From positions 1 through 8,517 of the forward strand of contig JABHNP010000353.1 in assembly GCA_018694455.1 (NCBI GenBank): a stretch of 8,517 nt of DNA, read 5' to 3'. The notes beneath the pieces were generated by a model. It did not search any database. It was not told where the DNA came from and worked only from the letters and a program-made list of their open reading frames with translations. The translations under genes were made by a program, and so were the position numbers. Positions 1 through 5,575 of this stretch are shown here, in pieces (positions within the stretch are counted from its first letter, which is position 1; the number at the start of each line of letters is the position of its first letter). The stretch comes from Planctomycetaceae bacterium. Lineage in GTDB: Bacteria; Planctomycetota; Planctomycetia; Pirellulales; UBA1268.

Positions 1-731
1 ATACTGTTGATCGAATTTTTGCATGGAATGAGTCACGCGATTTAGCAGCATTAAAATTTGGGTTTTCTGCCAAAGGTGATGGCTATGCAAACCTCACGTT
101 GGAAGTCAACAACCCCATGATAGGCGAAGATGTTGTAGCGATTGGTTCACCCTCGCGAGGTGGGCTCAATTCAATGACCAAGGGCATTGTCAGTAATCTT
201 CTTTTTGACGACGACGATTTAGTGTTCATCCAAACAGATGCGGCAATTAATCCGGGCAATAGTGGTGGACCACTAATAAATCTGCGAGGTGAGGTTGTTG
301 GACTCAACACCTGCATTGCAAGCAGCTCGGGCGGTAGTGAGGGTATTGGCTTTGCGATCCCTATCTCGATGGTGATGTTTGTAGCCCGCCAGCTCGTAGA
401 AACCGGGACAGTGTCTCGGGCCTATCTCGGCGTTGCTCTCGATAAAAAATTTGCCCTTACCACAGCCCATGATCTCGGAATGACTCGGCCAGTTGGCGCC
501 CTCGTCACCGGCATCACACCTGGTTCTCCTGCAGAACAAATTGGACTACTACCGAATGATGTAATCTTAGAGTTTGATGGTGAACCAATTGACGATGATG
601 ACCATCTTGTAAGTTTAGTCAGCATGACTCCTACGAACGAGGAGGTGCGAATACGTGTTTTCCGGAACGGTCAGCCTCTATCGCTTGAGGTAACCGTAGC
701 TTCTCGTGAAGCATTCGAGCAGCAAAAATAA
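1..731 (+). CDS. HtrA/DegP-type trypsin-like serine protease with one PDZ domain (5' end missing)
   Basis: The reading frame is open from the window edge (first full codon at base 3) to TAA at 729-731, leaving 242 visible residues. The visible part begins inside the protease domain: RDLAALKF, with its Asp codon at 39-41, matches the position of the catalytic Asp in HtrA proteins, and NPGNSGGPL, with Ser codon 261-263, is the nucleophile motif. The catalytic His would lie upstream, outside the window. A single PDZ domain follows (about 420-710), with the YLGV carboxylate-binding loop and SPAEQIGLLPNDVI. The protein ends soon after, so it has one PDZ, as in DegS or many planctomycete HtrAs, not two as in DegP. 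The family degrades misfolded envelope proteins or acts in stress signalling. Two Asp-rich loops (FDDDDL before the Ser motif, IDDDDHL in the PDZ) are unusual in look. Export signal and membrane anchor cannot be judged. The family call is firm; the exact subtype is not. Confidence 0.95.
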   Translation, partial: TVDRIFAWNESRDLAALKFGFSAKGDGYANLTLEVNNPMIGEDVVAIGSPSRGGLNSMTKGIVSNLLFDDDDLVFIQTDAAINPGNSGGPLINLRGEVVGLNTCIASSSGGSEGIGFAIPISMVMFVARQLVETGTVSRAYLGVALDKKFALTTAHDLGMTRPVGALVTGITPGSPAEQIGLLPNDVILEFDGEPIDDDDHLVSLVSMTPTNEEVRIRVFRNGQPLSLEVTVASREAFEQQK

Positions 732-750
732 ACATGCCTTCAAGCAAGGC
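724..750 (-). terminator. Candidate intrinsic terminator of trpD
   Basis: Read on the minus strand, five bases after the trpD TAG, a perfect 5-bp stem GCCTT/AAGGC with loop GCTTG (bases 750-736) is followed after two bases by the U-rich tract GTTTATTTTT. The stem is short, so termination may be partial. On the plus strand the same hairpin lies just after the protease stop codon but has no T-run behind it, so it fits trpD better. It sits in the 23-bp gap between two convergent genes. Confidence 0.5.
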
Positions 751-754
751 TTAC

Positions 755-1810
755 CTATCGTTCCGCTTGCTGAGAAAACTTCACAAGGTCGTGCAATTTT
801 TGCTTTGCCTTTCCGGTATCAATCGCTTGCTCAGCGAGCACCCTCGCCTCCGGAAGACTAGCCGCACTGCCAGCCGCCCACAACACCGCAGCGGCGTTGA
901 GAAGAACTACGTCACGAGCTGGGCCGAGTTCACCAAACAACACTGTTGCAATGCATGCCGCGCTCTCAGCAGCATTAGCTACAAGGAGATCCTTTCTTTT
1001 TGATCCAGAAGCCGTTCTGATGCCAAAGTCCTCAGGAGTCCAATACAGCTTCCTGCATTCTCGAGATGAAACGTCGATTACTTGTGTTGGTGCAAAAAGC
1101 CCAACTTCATCGACACCATCTTCCGAAGAAACGATGACGGCTCTTTGTAGACCGGCAAGCTGAGCTGCTCTGGCTACCGCCTCTTCTGCCCCCGGGCGAC
1201 CGACACCAATGACCTGAACCGTGACAGGGGCCGGATTACATAACGGACCAACGAGATTAAATACCGTTGGCTTTCCGACACGGCGACGCACTGGCCCAAC
1301 TTTTGCCATCGCCGGATGGTGTGCCGGAGCATAGCAAAAACAAATCCCCACATTCGCAAGGCACTCAGCCACCACCTCCACTGGAATGTCGAGAGACACA
1401 CCAAGATGTTCAAGCACATCCGCCGAGCCTGTCTTGCTTGAAACTGCACGATTGCCATGCTTAGCGACGGAGAGCCCCGCTGCTGCTACAACGATTGCCG
1501 TTGCTGTTGAAATATTAAAAGTACCTGAACCATCACCACCAGTTCCGCAGGTATCAACAATTGGACCAGGAACAGTTGTCTTCAATGGCACCATCCGTTG
1601 TCGCAGTGCATCAACAACACCGATAATTTCCTCGGGCGATGGCATCCGCGTGGTTGAACCTTCAAGCCAGGCTTCAAAGTCAGCGAGTGGCATTTGGTTC
1701 TCGAGCACTATGTCGAGAAGCCTGGTGATTGTAGCCCGGTCAAGCGACTCCCCTTCACGGCCTGCTTGCGAAACCTGCCGACGCACTTGATTGATGAGAA
1801 TATTGTCCAT
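755..1810 (-). CDS. trpD: Anthranilate phosphoribosyltransferase
   Basis: A 351-residue protein of normal family length. It joins anthranilate to PRPP to give N-(5-phosphoribosyl)anthranilate, the second committed step of tryptophan synthesis, in the cytoplasm. The N-terminal helical domain (about 1-75) is followed by the PRPP-binding loop GTGGDGSGTFNIST (89-102), then KHGNRAVSSKTGSADVLE (117-134) and the anthranilate-site region APAHHPAMAKVGPVRRRVG (161-179), FNLVGPLCNPA (184-194), and the metal-binding Asp-Glu pair in DGVDEVG (231-237). All key motifs are intact. The ATG at 1810 is preceded by a weak GGGA about 7 bases upstream. No other trp gene lies nearby: it is convergent with the HtrA gene and divergent from the nucleoside hydrolase, so it is transcribed alone within this window. 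There is no visible leader peptide or attenuator in the 128-149 bp upstream. Identity is near certain. Confidence 0.97.
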   Translation of the reverse strand: MDNILINQVRRQVSQAGREGESLDRATITRLLDIVLENQMPLADFEAWLEGSTTRMPSPEEIIGVVDALRQRMVPLKTTVPGPIVDTCGTGGDGSGTFNISTATAIVVAAAGLSVAKHGNRAVSSKTGSADVLEHLGVSLDIPVEVVAECLANVGICFCYAPAHHPAMAKVGPVRRRVGKPTVFNLVGPLCNPAPVTVQVIGVGRPGAEEAVARAAQLAGLQRAVIVSSEDGVDEVGLFAPTQVIDVSSRECRKLYWTPEDFGIRTASGSKRKDLLVANAAESAACIATVLFGELGPARDVVLLNAAAVLWAAGSAASLPEARVLAEQAIDTGKAKQKLHDLVKFSQQAER

Positions 1811-1887
1811 TTTTCATCCCACAATAAACCAAAAGCAATTGAACCCTCAAAGACAGTACGGCACCACCGGAAATCGCGGCCCGCAAG

Positions 1888-1918
1888 CTTACAGACTACT
1901 ACACTTCACTCCGATAAT
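1888..1918 (+). promoter_or_regulatory. Weak candidate promoter for the nucleoside hydrolase in the divergent spacer
   Basis: GATAAT (1913-1918) matches the -10 consensus at five of six positions, and CTTACA (1888-1893) matches the -35 consensus at four of six, with a 19-bp spacer, longer than ideal. Transcription would start near 1925, about 35 bases before the preferred ATG at 1960. The whole trpD/nucleoside hydrolase spacer (1811-1959) is the only place for two divergent promoters. On the minus strand I could not find a good pair for trpD. Confidence 0.3.
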
Positions 1919-1959
1919 GTCATGTTTCCGTACTCGACATGGAACGCTACCATGCCGTC

Positions 1960-2901
1960 ATGGCAAAAAAAGTAATTATTGATGTAGACCCAGGAATCGA
2001 CGATGCCATAGCCCTCGCTATTGCATTATTTGACCCTCGCTTGGAAGTTCTTGCTGTCACTGCAACCGGTGGAAATGTCTCTTCGGAGCAGGCCACAAAC
2101 AACCTCCAAGCGATAATCGCATATCTTGATCCACCCCGAACTCCACGGATTGGAATTGCCTTAGAAAATACCATCCTCCCGGAGCGAGCAGTGACCATGC
2201 ACGGCCCCGACGGATTAGGTGGCCTCCACCTACCTGAAGTTCCCCTGCACAGCGCGCACGCCGCAGAAAAAGTTATGTGGGAGACGATTCGGGCTCATCC
2301 CCGAGAAGTCACCTTCCTCGGCCTCGGGCCACCCACAAATCTATCTCGCTTGCTCCGACGTGACCCCAGTATTGTTGAATTACTCGGTGACACGATTCTG
2401 TGCGGGGGGACGCTGCATGCACACGGTGGAGCTAGCCCGGTTGCAGATTTCAACTTTTATTGCGACCCCTTAGCCGCCCGTCACGTTGTTTGCGAACCCT
2501 TTAAAAAATCTTTAGTTCCCTTAGAGACAACATCGCAGGTAACCTTCGGACTCGAGATGCTTGAACAACTTCCTGATGCGTTTACACGTGCTGGGAAAAT
2601 TTCCCATCGCATGCTCAGCCATGCATTTCGTGCACACCGACAACTCTTAGGCAGTGAGGGTATTCATCTTCATGATGTTGTTGCTCTTGTTGCCGTAACG
2701 AACCCAGAGCTCTTTCACCAAGAAACTGTTGCGGCTGACGTTGAGATTGCTGGTGAGCTTACAGCAGGAATGCTGGTTATAGACCGTCGTCACGTCCCAC
2801 AATGGAAACCGAACCTTGACGTATTCACCCACTGCGACTCAGCAGCTGTGAAAGATTGTATCCTGCGGGGACTTCGGTCGGCAGCTGACTCAACACCCTA
2901 A
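1960..2901 (+). CDS. Inosine-uridine preferring nucleoside hydrolase family protein
   Basis: The protein hydrolyses the N-glycosidic bond of nucleosides, releasing ribose and base, by family membership; the substrate is not readable from sequence. The N-terminal signature DVDPGIDDA supplies the Ca2+-binding Asp cluster (residues 15-23 when counted from the longer start at 1939). Also visible on that numbering are GGN (44-46), MHGPDGLGG (87-95), the ribose-binding segment ADFNFYCDP (169-177) and LHD (244-246), which carries the late His-Asp pair closing the metal site. Most relatives have AEFN where this one has ADFN, a conservative change. I prefer ATG 1960 because MAKKVIIDVDPG starts as the family usually does; the in-frame ATG at 1939 adds seven residues with no recognisable role. 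Neither has a Shine-Dalgarno site. The 313-residue length is normal. It is divergent from trpD, with no transport or salvage genes next to it, so the context gives no hint of substrate. Confidence 0.92.
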   Translation: MAKKVIIDVDPGIDDAIALAIALFDPRLEVLAVTATGGNVSSEQATNNLQAIIAYLDPPRTPRIGIALENTILPERAVTMHGPDGLGGLHLPEVPLHSAHAAEKVMWETIRAHPREVTFLGLGPPTNLSRLLRRDPSIVELLGDTILCGGTLHAHGGASPVADFNFYCDPLAARHVVCEPFKKSLVPLETTSQVTFGLEMLEQLPDAFTRAGKISHRMLSHAFRAHRQLLGSEGIHLHDVVALVAVTNPELFHQETVAADVEIAGELTAGMLVIDRRHVPQWKPNLDVFTHCDSAAVKDCILRGLRSAADSTP

Positions 2902-3009
2902 AGACAAAAAAAGAGAGAGCAACAATACTGTTCCAAAAAGATCACGATGTAAGAAGACTTTGACATAAAGTGATGCAGTGAATTATATGATTTGCGAGAC
3001 GCTCAACCA

Positions 3010-3432
3010 TCAGTCTTTACGTGGACGGTCATCGACGGGCGTTTGTGGGTAGACACGACTCAGACACCACATACGCACTCTTTGTACGAACCCATAAATG
3101 CAAAGCCATGGAAGGAAATAACCGATTGCATACACCCATCCAAAAAACAGGGCAAATACTTTTGAAGCACCGTGATCTGGCATCTCGGCAACCACAGACG
3201 CTCCAAAAACCAGCATCCACCCCACCATCAGCATTATAAAAATGACAACCCACCAAGGCATACGGCTTGGTTGCACTGCTCGGACAACCAGGAGAACCAT
3301 TGGCAGGAAAATGAAACTGCCTAAGCAAATTGCCGCAAGTATGTCTTTTATATATCCCATGCTACGCCATGCAGCCTCTTGCAGCCCCAAACGCCTTTGC
3401 CAATCATGCCAGTGGAACGACCATTCCATCAT
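3010..3432 (-). CDS. Small three-helix membrane protein of unknown function
   Basis: I do not recognise this 140-residue protein. It has three clear hydrophobic segments at about 31-50, 59-81 and 91-115, rich in Phe, Trp, Met and Val, separated by short polar links, with a basic C-terminal tail (RVRMWCLSR then a charged end). By the positive-inside rule the C-terminus is probably cytoplasmic. Three well-spaced helices in one frame argue that it is really translated. The start is uncertain: ATG 3432 (or the adjacent ATG 3429) overlaps the end of the upstream hydrolase gene by 29 or 26 bases, whereas ATG 3357 (MGYIKDILAA) would leave a 46-bp gap and remove a Trp-rich N-terminal extension just before the first helix. 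Same strand and tight spacing suggest cotranscription with the PhnP-like gene. No catalytic motif is visible. Confidence 0.7.
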   Translation of the reverse strand: MMEWSFHWHDWQRRLGLQEAAWRSMGYIKDILAAICLGSFIFLPMVLLVVRAVQPSRMPWWVVIFIMLMVGWMLVFGASVVAEMPDHGASKVFALFFGWVYAIGYFLPWLCIYGFVQRVRMWCLSRVYPQTPVDDRPRKD

Positions 3433-4216
3433 GGGCTAACTCCATACCTATCGGTAGGGAGGATGCAACTTTTGCATGATCGATTTCATGTGACATATGG
3501 ACGAAGAGTGTCCTGCGGGCTCCAATTCGATCAGCCTCTTTCACTGCCTCATTAATCGAAAAATGTGTCGGGTGATGCGATGGTCGCAAGCAATCCAACA
3601 CAAGAGTATCGAGGCCTTCGAGCAACGGGCGGGTCTGCTCCGGAATTTCATTCGTATCGGTGCAGTATGCAACGTTCCCTATCCGAAAGCCCAGCACCTC
3701 AAAAGCGCCATGATGCAAACGTAATGGCACAACAGTCGCCCCAAGCAAGTCAAAGGGAGCCAAGCCAATTTGATGGAGGGTCATCTTTGGAAGACCTCCT
3801 CCAATTACAACAGGTTCCTGAAAGGCATAGTCGAATGCTCGACGAATCCGCTGCTCTACACGCGGTTCACAATACACCGGCAGAGCACCACCTTTCTGAA
3901 AACACAGCGGCCGAATGTCATCGAGCCCATACACATGGTCTACGTGATCATGGGTGTAGAGTATTGCATCAACCGACCCAATTCTTTCTCGCAAAAGCTG
4001 CGCACGAAGATCAGGCGTGGTATCGATCAGCAGTGTTCCCTCAGGCAAACCAAAGACCACGCTCGTTCGCGTTCTATGGTTTCTTGCATCACTACTTGTA
4101 CAGGTAGCACAACCACAGCCAACAACTGGCACTCCGACGCTTGTACCAGTGCCAAGGAAAACCAATTCACCCAGCAGGCATCGGCTTAACGCAACTTTAA
4201 AGTGGGACGAAGACAT
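3404..4216 (-). CDS. PhnP-like metallo-beta-lactamase-fold hydrolase
   Basis: A 270-residue metal-dependent hydrolase. Starting at residue 18 it shows the PhnP-type opening VFLGTGTSVGVPVVGCGC, with the Cys cluster CGCATC (34-39) that often forms a structural zinc site. The active-site motif THDHVDH (88-94) gives the HxHxDH ligands His89, His91, Asp93 and His94. Later ligands fit LHHG (168-170), YCTDTN (Asp187) and FVHMSHEIDH (His240 or His243). PhnP itself cleaves 5-phosphoribosyl 1,2-cyclic phosphate in phosphonate use, but no phn genes are here, and many relatives are uncharacterised phosphodiesterases, so I give no symbol. About 17 residues precede the first beta-strand, so the true start might be internal. 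On the minus strand a TATGAT box (4261-4256) lies about 40 bases before the ATG and could be a -10 element, although no good -35 accompanies it. The 3' end overlaps the membrane-protein gene. Confidence 0.9.
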   Translation of the reverse strand: MSSSHFKVALSRCLLGELVFLGTGTSVGVPVVGCGCATCTSSDARNHRTRTSVVFGLPEGTLLIDTTPDLRAQLLRERIGSVDAILYTHDHVDHVYGLDDIRPLCFQKGGALPVYCEPRVEQRIRRAFDYAFQEPVVIGGGLPKMTLHQIGLAPFDLLGATVVPLRLHHGAFEVLGFRIGNVAYCTDTNEIPEQTRPLLEGLDTLVLDCLRPSHHPTHFSINEAVKEADRIGARRTLFVHMSHEIDHAKVASSLPIGMELAHDGMVVPLA

Positions 4217-4329
4217 AAGAACAGGGACCGCTTCTCGTCTGTAAATCTCTTTCGAATCATACGTCTTCCATAAAACGTACCAGATTTCAAAGGTCTCCGT
4301 GCAGCACCACCGAAGAAGAACTCTGCCTC

Positions 4330-4503
4330 ATGAGACGCACTTCTCAACGCAATAGAACAATGATTTCACATTACATCTCAAGTATTCTTCGAATCCTCAC
4401 GTTTTCAGAAACCTCACACGTGACACTTTTTATTGAATTATTTTGTTTTGCTGTTTTGGACTTACTACAAAAATTGCGTCGTGCTAATTCTCAGATTGCA
4501 TGA
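4330..4503 (+). CDS. Doubtful 57-residue ORF with a hydrophobic segment
   Basis: An ATG-to-TGA frame encodes a basic N-terminus (MRRTSQRNR) and a hydrophobic stretch around residues 31-47 (VTLFIELFCFAVLDLLQ), followed by KLRR. This could be a single-pass or amphipathic small membrane protein, but an AT-rich, T-rich spacer gives such hydrophobic codons by chance. There is only a weak purine tract (GAAGAAGAA) about 9-17 bases upstream. No family is recognised and no neighbour supports it. More likely chance than gene. Confidence 0.2.
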   Translation: MRRTSQRNRTMISHYISSILRILTFSETSHVTLFIELFCFAVLDLLQKLRRANSQIA

Positions 4504-4618
4504 GGGCAGCCAATTTGATGGACTGGCAAAGATTTTCATCCTGCGCACGCTGCCTGCTGCTACACGCTCTGCCTGATTACTTTTTCCTGTCGATCTATAA
4601 AATAACTAAATCACCAAG

Positions 4619-4630
4619 CCAGATAACTGG
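4619..4630. repeat. CCAG-ATAA-CTGG inverted repeat
   Basis: A perfect 4-bp inverted repeat around ATAA sits immediately left of the tandem repeat. GATAACTG recurs 16 bases later (4638-4645), so this piece also belongs to a short direct repeat with period 16 that leads into the 12-bp array. It may be an operator-like site or only part of the repeat's history. Confidence 0.4.
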
Positions 4631-5067
4631 ACTACCGGATAACTGAACTAAGTGAGCGACTAAGTGAGCGACTAAGTGAGCGACTAAGTGAGCGACTTGG
4701 TGAGCGACTTGCAAAGTGGGCTCTTGCGAAAGATTATAGCCACGCCCTCGTTTATTCGAGAACTCTTTATTGGTCTATCGAGGTCAGGGATGGGACGAGC
4801 CGAATTGTATTTTATCGATGCGGTGACGGGCTTCGCACACGAGATGGCGGCACACTTAAACAATTCGGGCTGGGAGCAGATCAGGCCTGCTATTGGGCTG
4901 ATGCGAATATTGGCGGCACTGATGGCGCGTTGATAAGCGGTGCTCATGTTCACAAACTGGTCGCGGTGCGTTCCGCAGAGGCAGCCGATCCTCAAGGTGC
5001 AAATCTAACCAACAATAGCGACTTGACGGAGTCACGACCTGCCGGCTTCCGTTTGCCGCACCAGTGA
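4627..5067 (+). other. Stop-free frame of 146 codons running through the tandem repeat, no normal start
   Basis: After an in-frame TAA at 4624 the frame stays open to TGA at 5065-5067. It begins with CTG and has no ATG; GTG and TTG occur only late (around 4930 on). It would read repeated SERL from the 12-bp array, then a Gly/Asp-rich stretch (for example RCGDGLRTRDGG, then ANIGGTDGALISGAHVHKL). I recognise no family. Other frames here are also open for 80 codons or more on both strands, which argues for composition rather than coding. It might be a decayed gene that has lost its 5' end. Confidence 0.25.
4649..4708 (+). repeat. 12-bp tandem repeat, four exact copies plus one variant
   Basis: TAAGTGAGCGAC occurs exactly at 4649, 4661, 4673 and 4685 without gaps; a fifth copy at 4697 reads TTGGTGAGCGAC, after which the pattern decays. 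The period is a multiple of three, and in one frame it reads Ser-Glu-Arg-Leu repeatedly. It is flanked on the left by a period-16 repeat sharing the ACTAAG end. Exact copies suggest recent expansion by replication slippage. There is no spacer structure, so it is not a CRISPR array, and no replication gene nearby supports an iteron role. Confidence 0.95.
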
Positions 5068-5077
5068 CTAGGCCTAG
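5068..5077. repeat. Perfect 10-bp palindrome CTAGGCCTAG
   Basis: The palindrome directly follows the TGA that closes the open frame before it. It contains CTAG twice; CTAG is an under-represented word in many bacterial genomes. It could bind a dimeric protein or be chance. No partner copy is visible in the window. Confidence 0.5.
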
Positions 5078-5409
5078 GATAATGTCGAAGCACTGCCTAA
5101 TTGAAGGGCCGTAATCTAAAGACCGTGCAAGCCTTCGACAGAAAAAGCAACTGACTCGGCTTGAAGACCCACAATTCCAAAGCTTAGCGAGACGTTTTGA
5201 TACGCGTAGAACGTACCGCAAACACTAAAAAAAGTGCTCTAGCCGGGCACCTTCAGCAACGGGCAGTTCCCCTTACTAATTTCGCAGACCGCTGGGAACA
5301 TCACCGTTTCCGGCACTATTTCACGATTTGCGAAACTCGCAGACCGTCAAAACCCAAAACAATCGGCAGATAGACCTCGTCTTTCTGAAAATAAAAATTG
5401 GGAGTAACC

Positions 5410-5439
5410 TTGACCCCCTGCCACTATCGCTGTGAGAAT
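5410..5439 (+). promoter_or_regulatory. secA: Candidate sigma70-type promoter for secA
   Basis: TTGACC (5410-5415) matches five of six -35 positions. After 18 bases comes GAGAAT (5434-5439), four of six for the -10, preceded by TG one base away (5431-5432), giving an extended -10. The expected start near 5446 would leave a leader of about 130 bases before the secA ATG. It is the best pair I found in the spacer. Confidence 0.45.
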
Positions 5440-5458
5440 TAGATATATTGGTACATAA

Positions 5459-5481
5459 GGAGCACCTTCCTGCGTGCTTCC
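5459..5481 (+). promoter_or_regulatory. Stem-loop in the predicted secA leader
   Basis: GGAGCAC (5459-5465) can pair with GTGCTTCC (5474-5481), seven pairs with one bulged T, around the loop CTTCCTGC. It lies about 13 bases after the predicted transcription start. The 5' arm overlaps AAGGAG (5457-5462), the only strong Shine-Dalgarno-like sequence in the leader, which is too far from the secA ATG (over 110 bases) to serve it. The pairing is by eye; no folding energy was computed. Confidence 0.35.
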
Positions 5482-5575
5482 CAAATAATGATGTCACCAT
5501 GCGTTCGACAAGCGGTAAAGTTGAAGACCGCAGAGCACAAATGTCAGCTATTTCCTCTCCTCTTACATTACGATC

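Larger units (their letters stand above)
4217..5575. other. Long spacer without a confident gene, upstream of secA
   Basis: About 1.36 kb lies between the divergent PhnP-like gene and secA. The left part (about 4330-4620) is AT-rich with T-runs. The centre (4619-4708) holds palindromic and tandem repeats. The part from about 4710 to 5070 is closer in composition to the genes and is open in several frames on both strands, but no frame shows a family I know. The right part (5070-5400) has scattered short inverted repeats only. I saw no rRNA, tRNA, tmRNA, SRP RNA or RNase P RNA signature. A decayed gene, an unrecognised RNA or simple spacer are all possible. Confidence 0.6.

Noticed and set aside
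2905..2932. AACA-ATAC-TGTT hairpin next to an A-run as a terminator for the minus-strand membrane gene
   Set aside because: The 4-bp AT-rich stem is too weak, the T-run begins eight bases past it and it lies about 80 bases beyond the stop codon.
3565..4107. Long plus-strand frame of 180 codons
   Set aside because: It lies entirely antisense to the well-supported PhnP-like gene and has a low-complexity His/Gln/Ser-rich product.
4381..4400. TTCGAATCC, reminiscent of a tRNA T-loop
   Set aside because: The flanking bases do not form a 5-bp stem and no acceptor or anticodon arm can be built around it.
4649..4708. Direct repeats as a CRISPR array
   Set aside because: The copies are contiguous with no spacers, the unit is only 12 bp, and there are no cas genes.
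4684..4995. Minus-strand frame of 103 codons in the pre-secA spacer
   Set aside because: It overlaps other open frames on both strands, shows no family motif and partly reads the complement of the tandem repeat; most likely a composition effect.
4856..5221. Minus-strand frame of 121 codons, Arg/Cys/Ser-rich
   Set aside because: Residue mix is typical of a non-coding frame, no domain is recognisable and it conflicts with equally open frames nearby.
5329..5341. TGCGA-AAC-TCGCA hairpin and a 10-bp direct repeat TCGCAGACCG at 5282 and 5337
   Set aside because: The stem is short with no T-run and the repeat is within reach of chance; no role could be argued.
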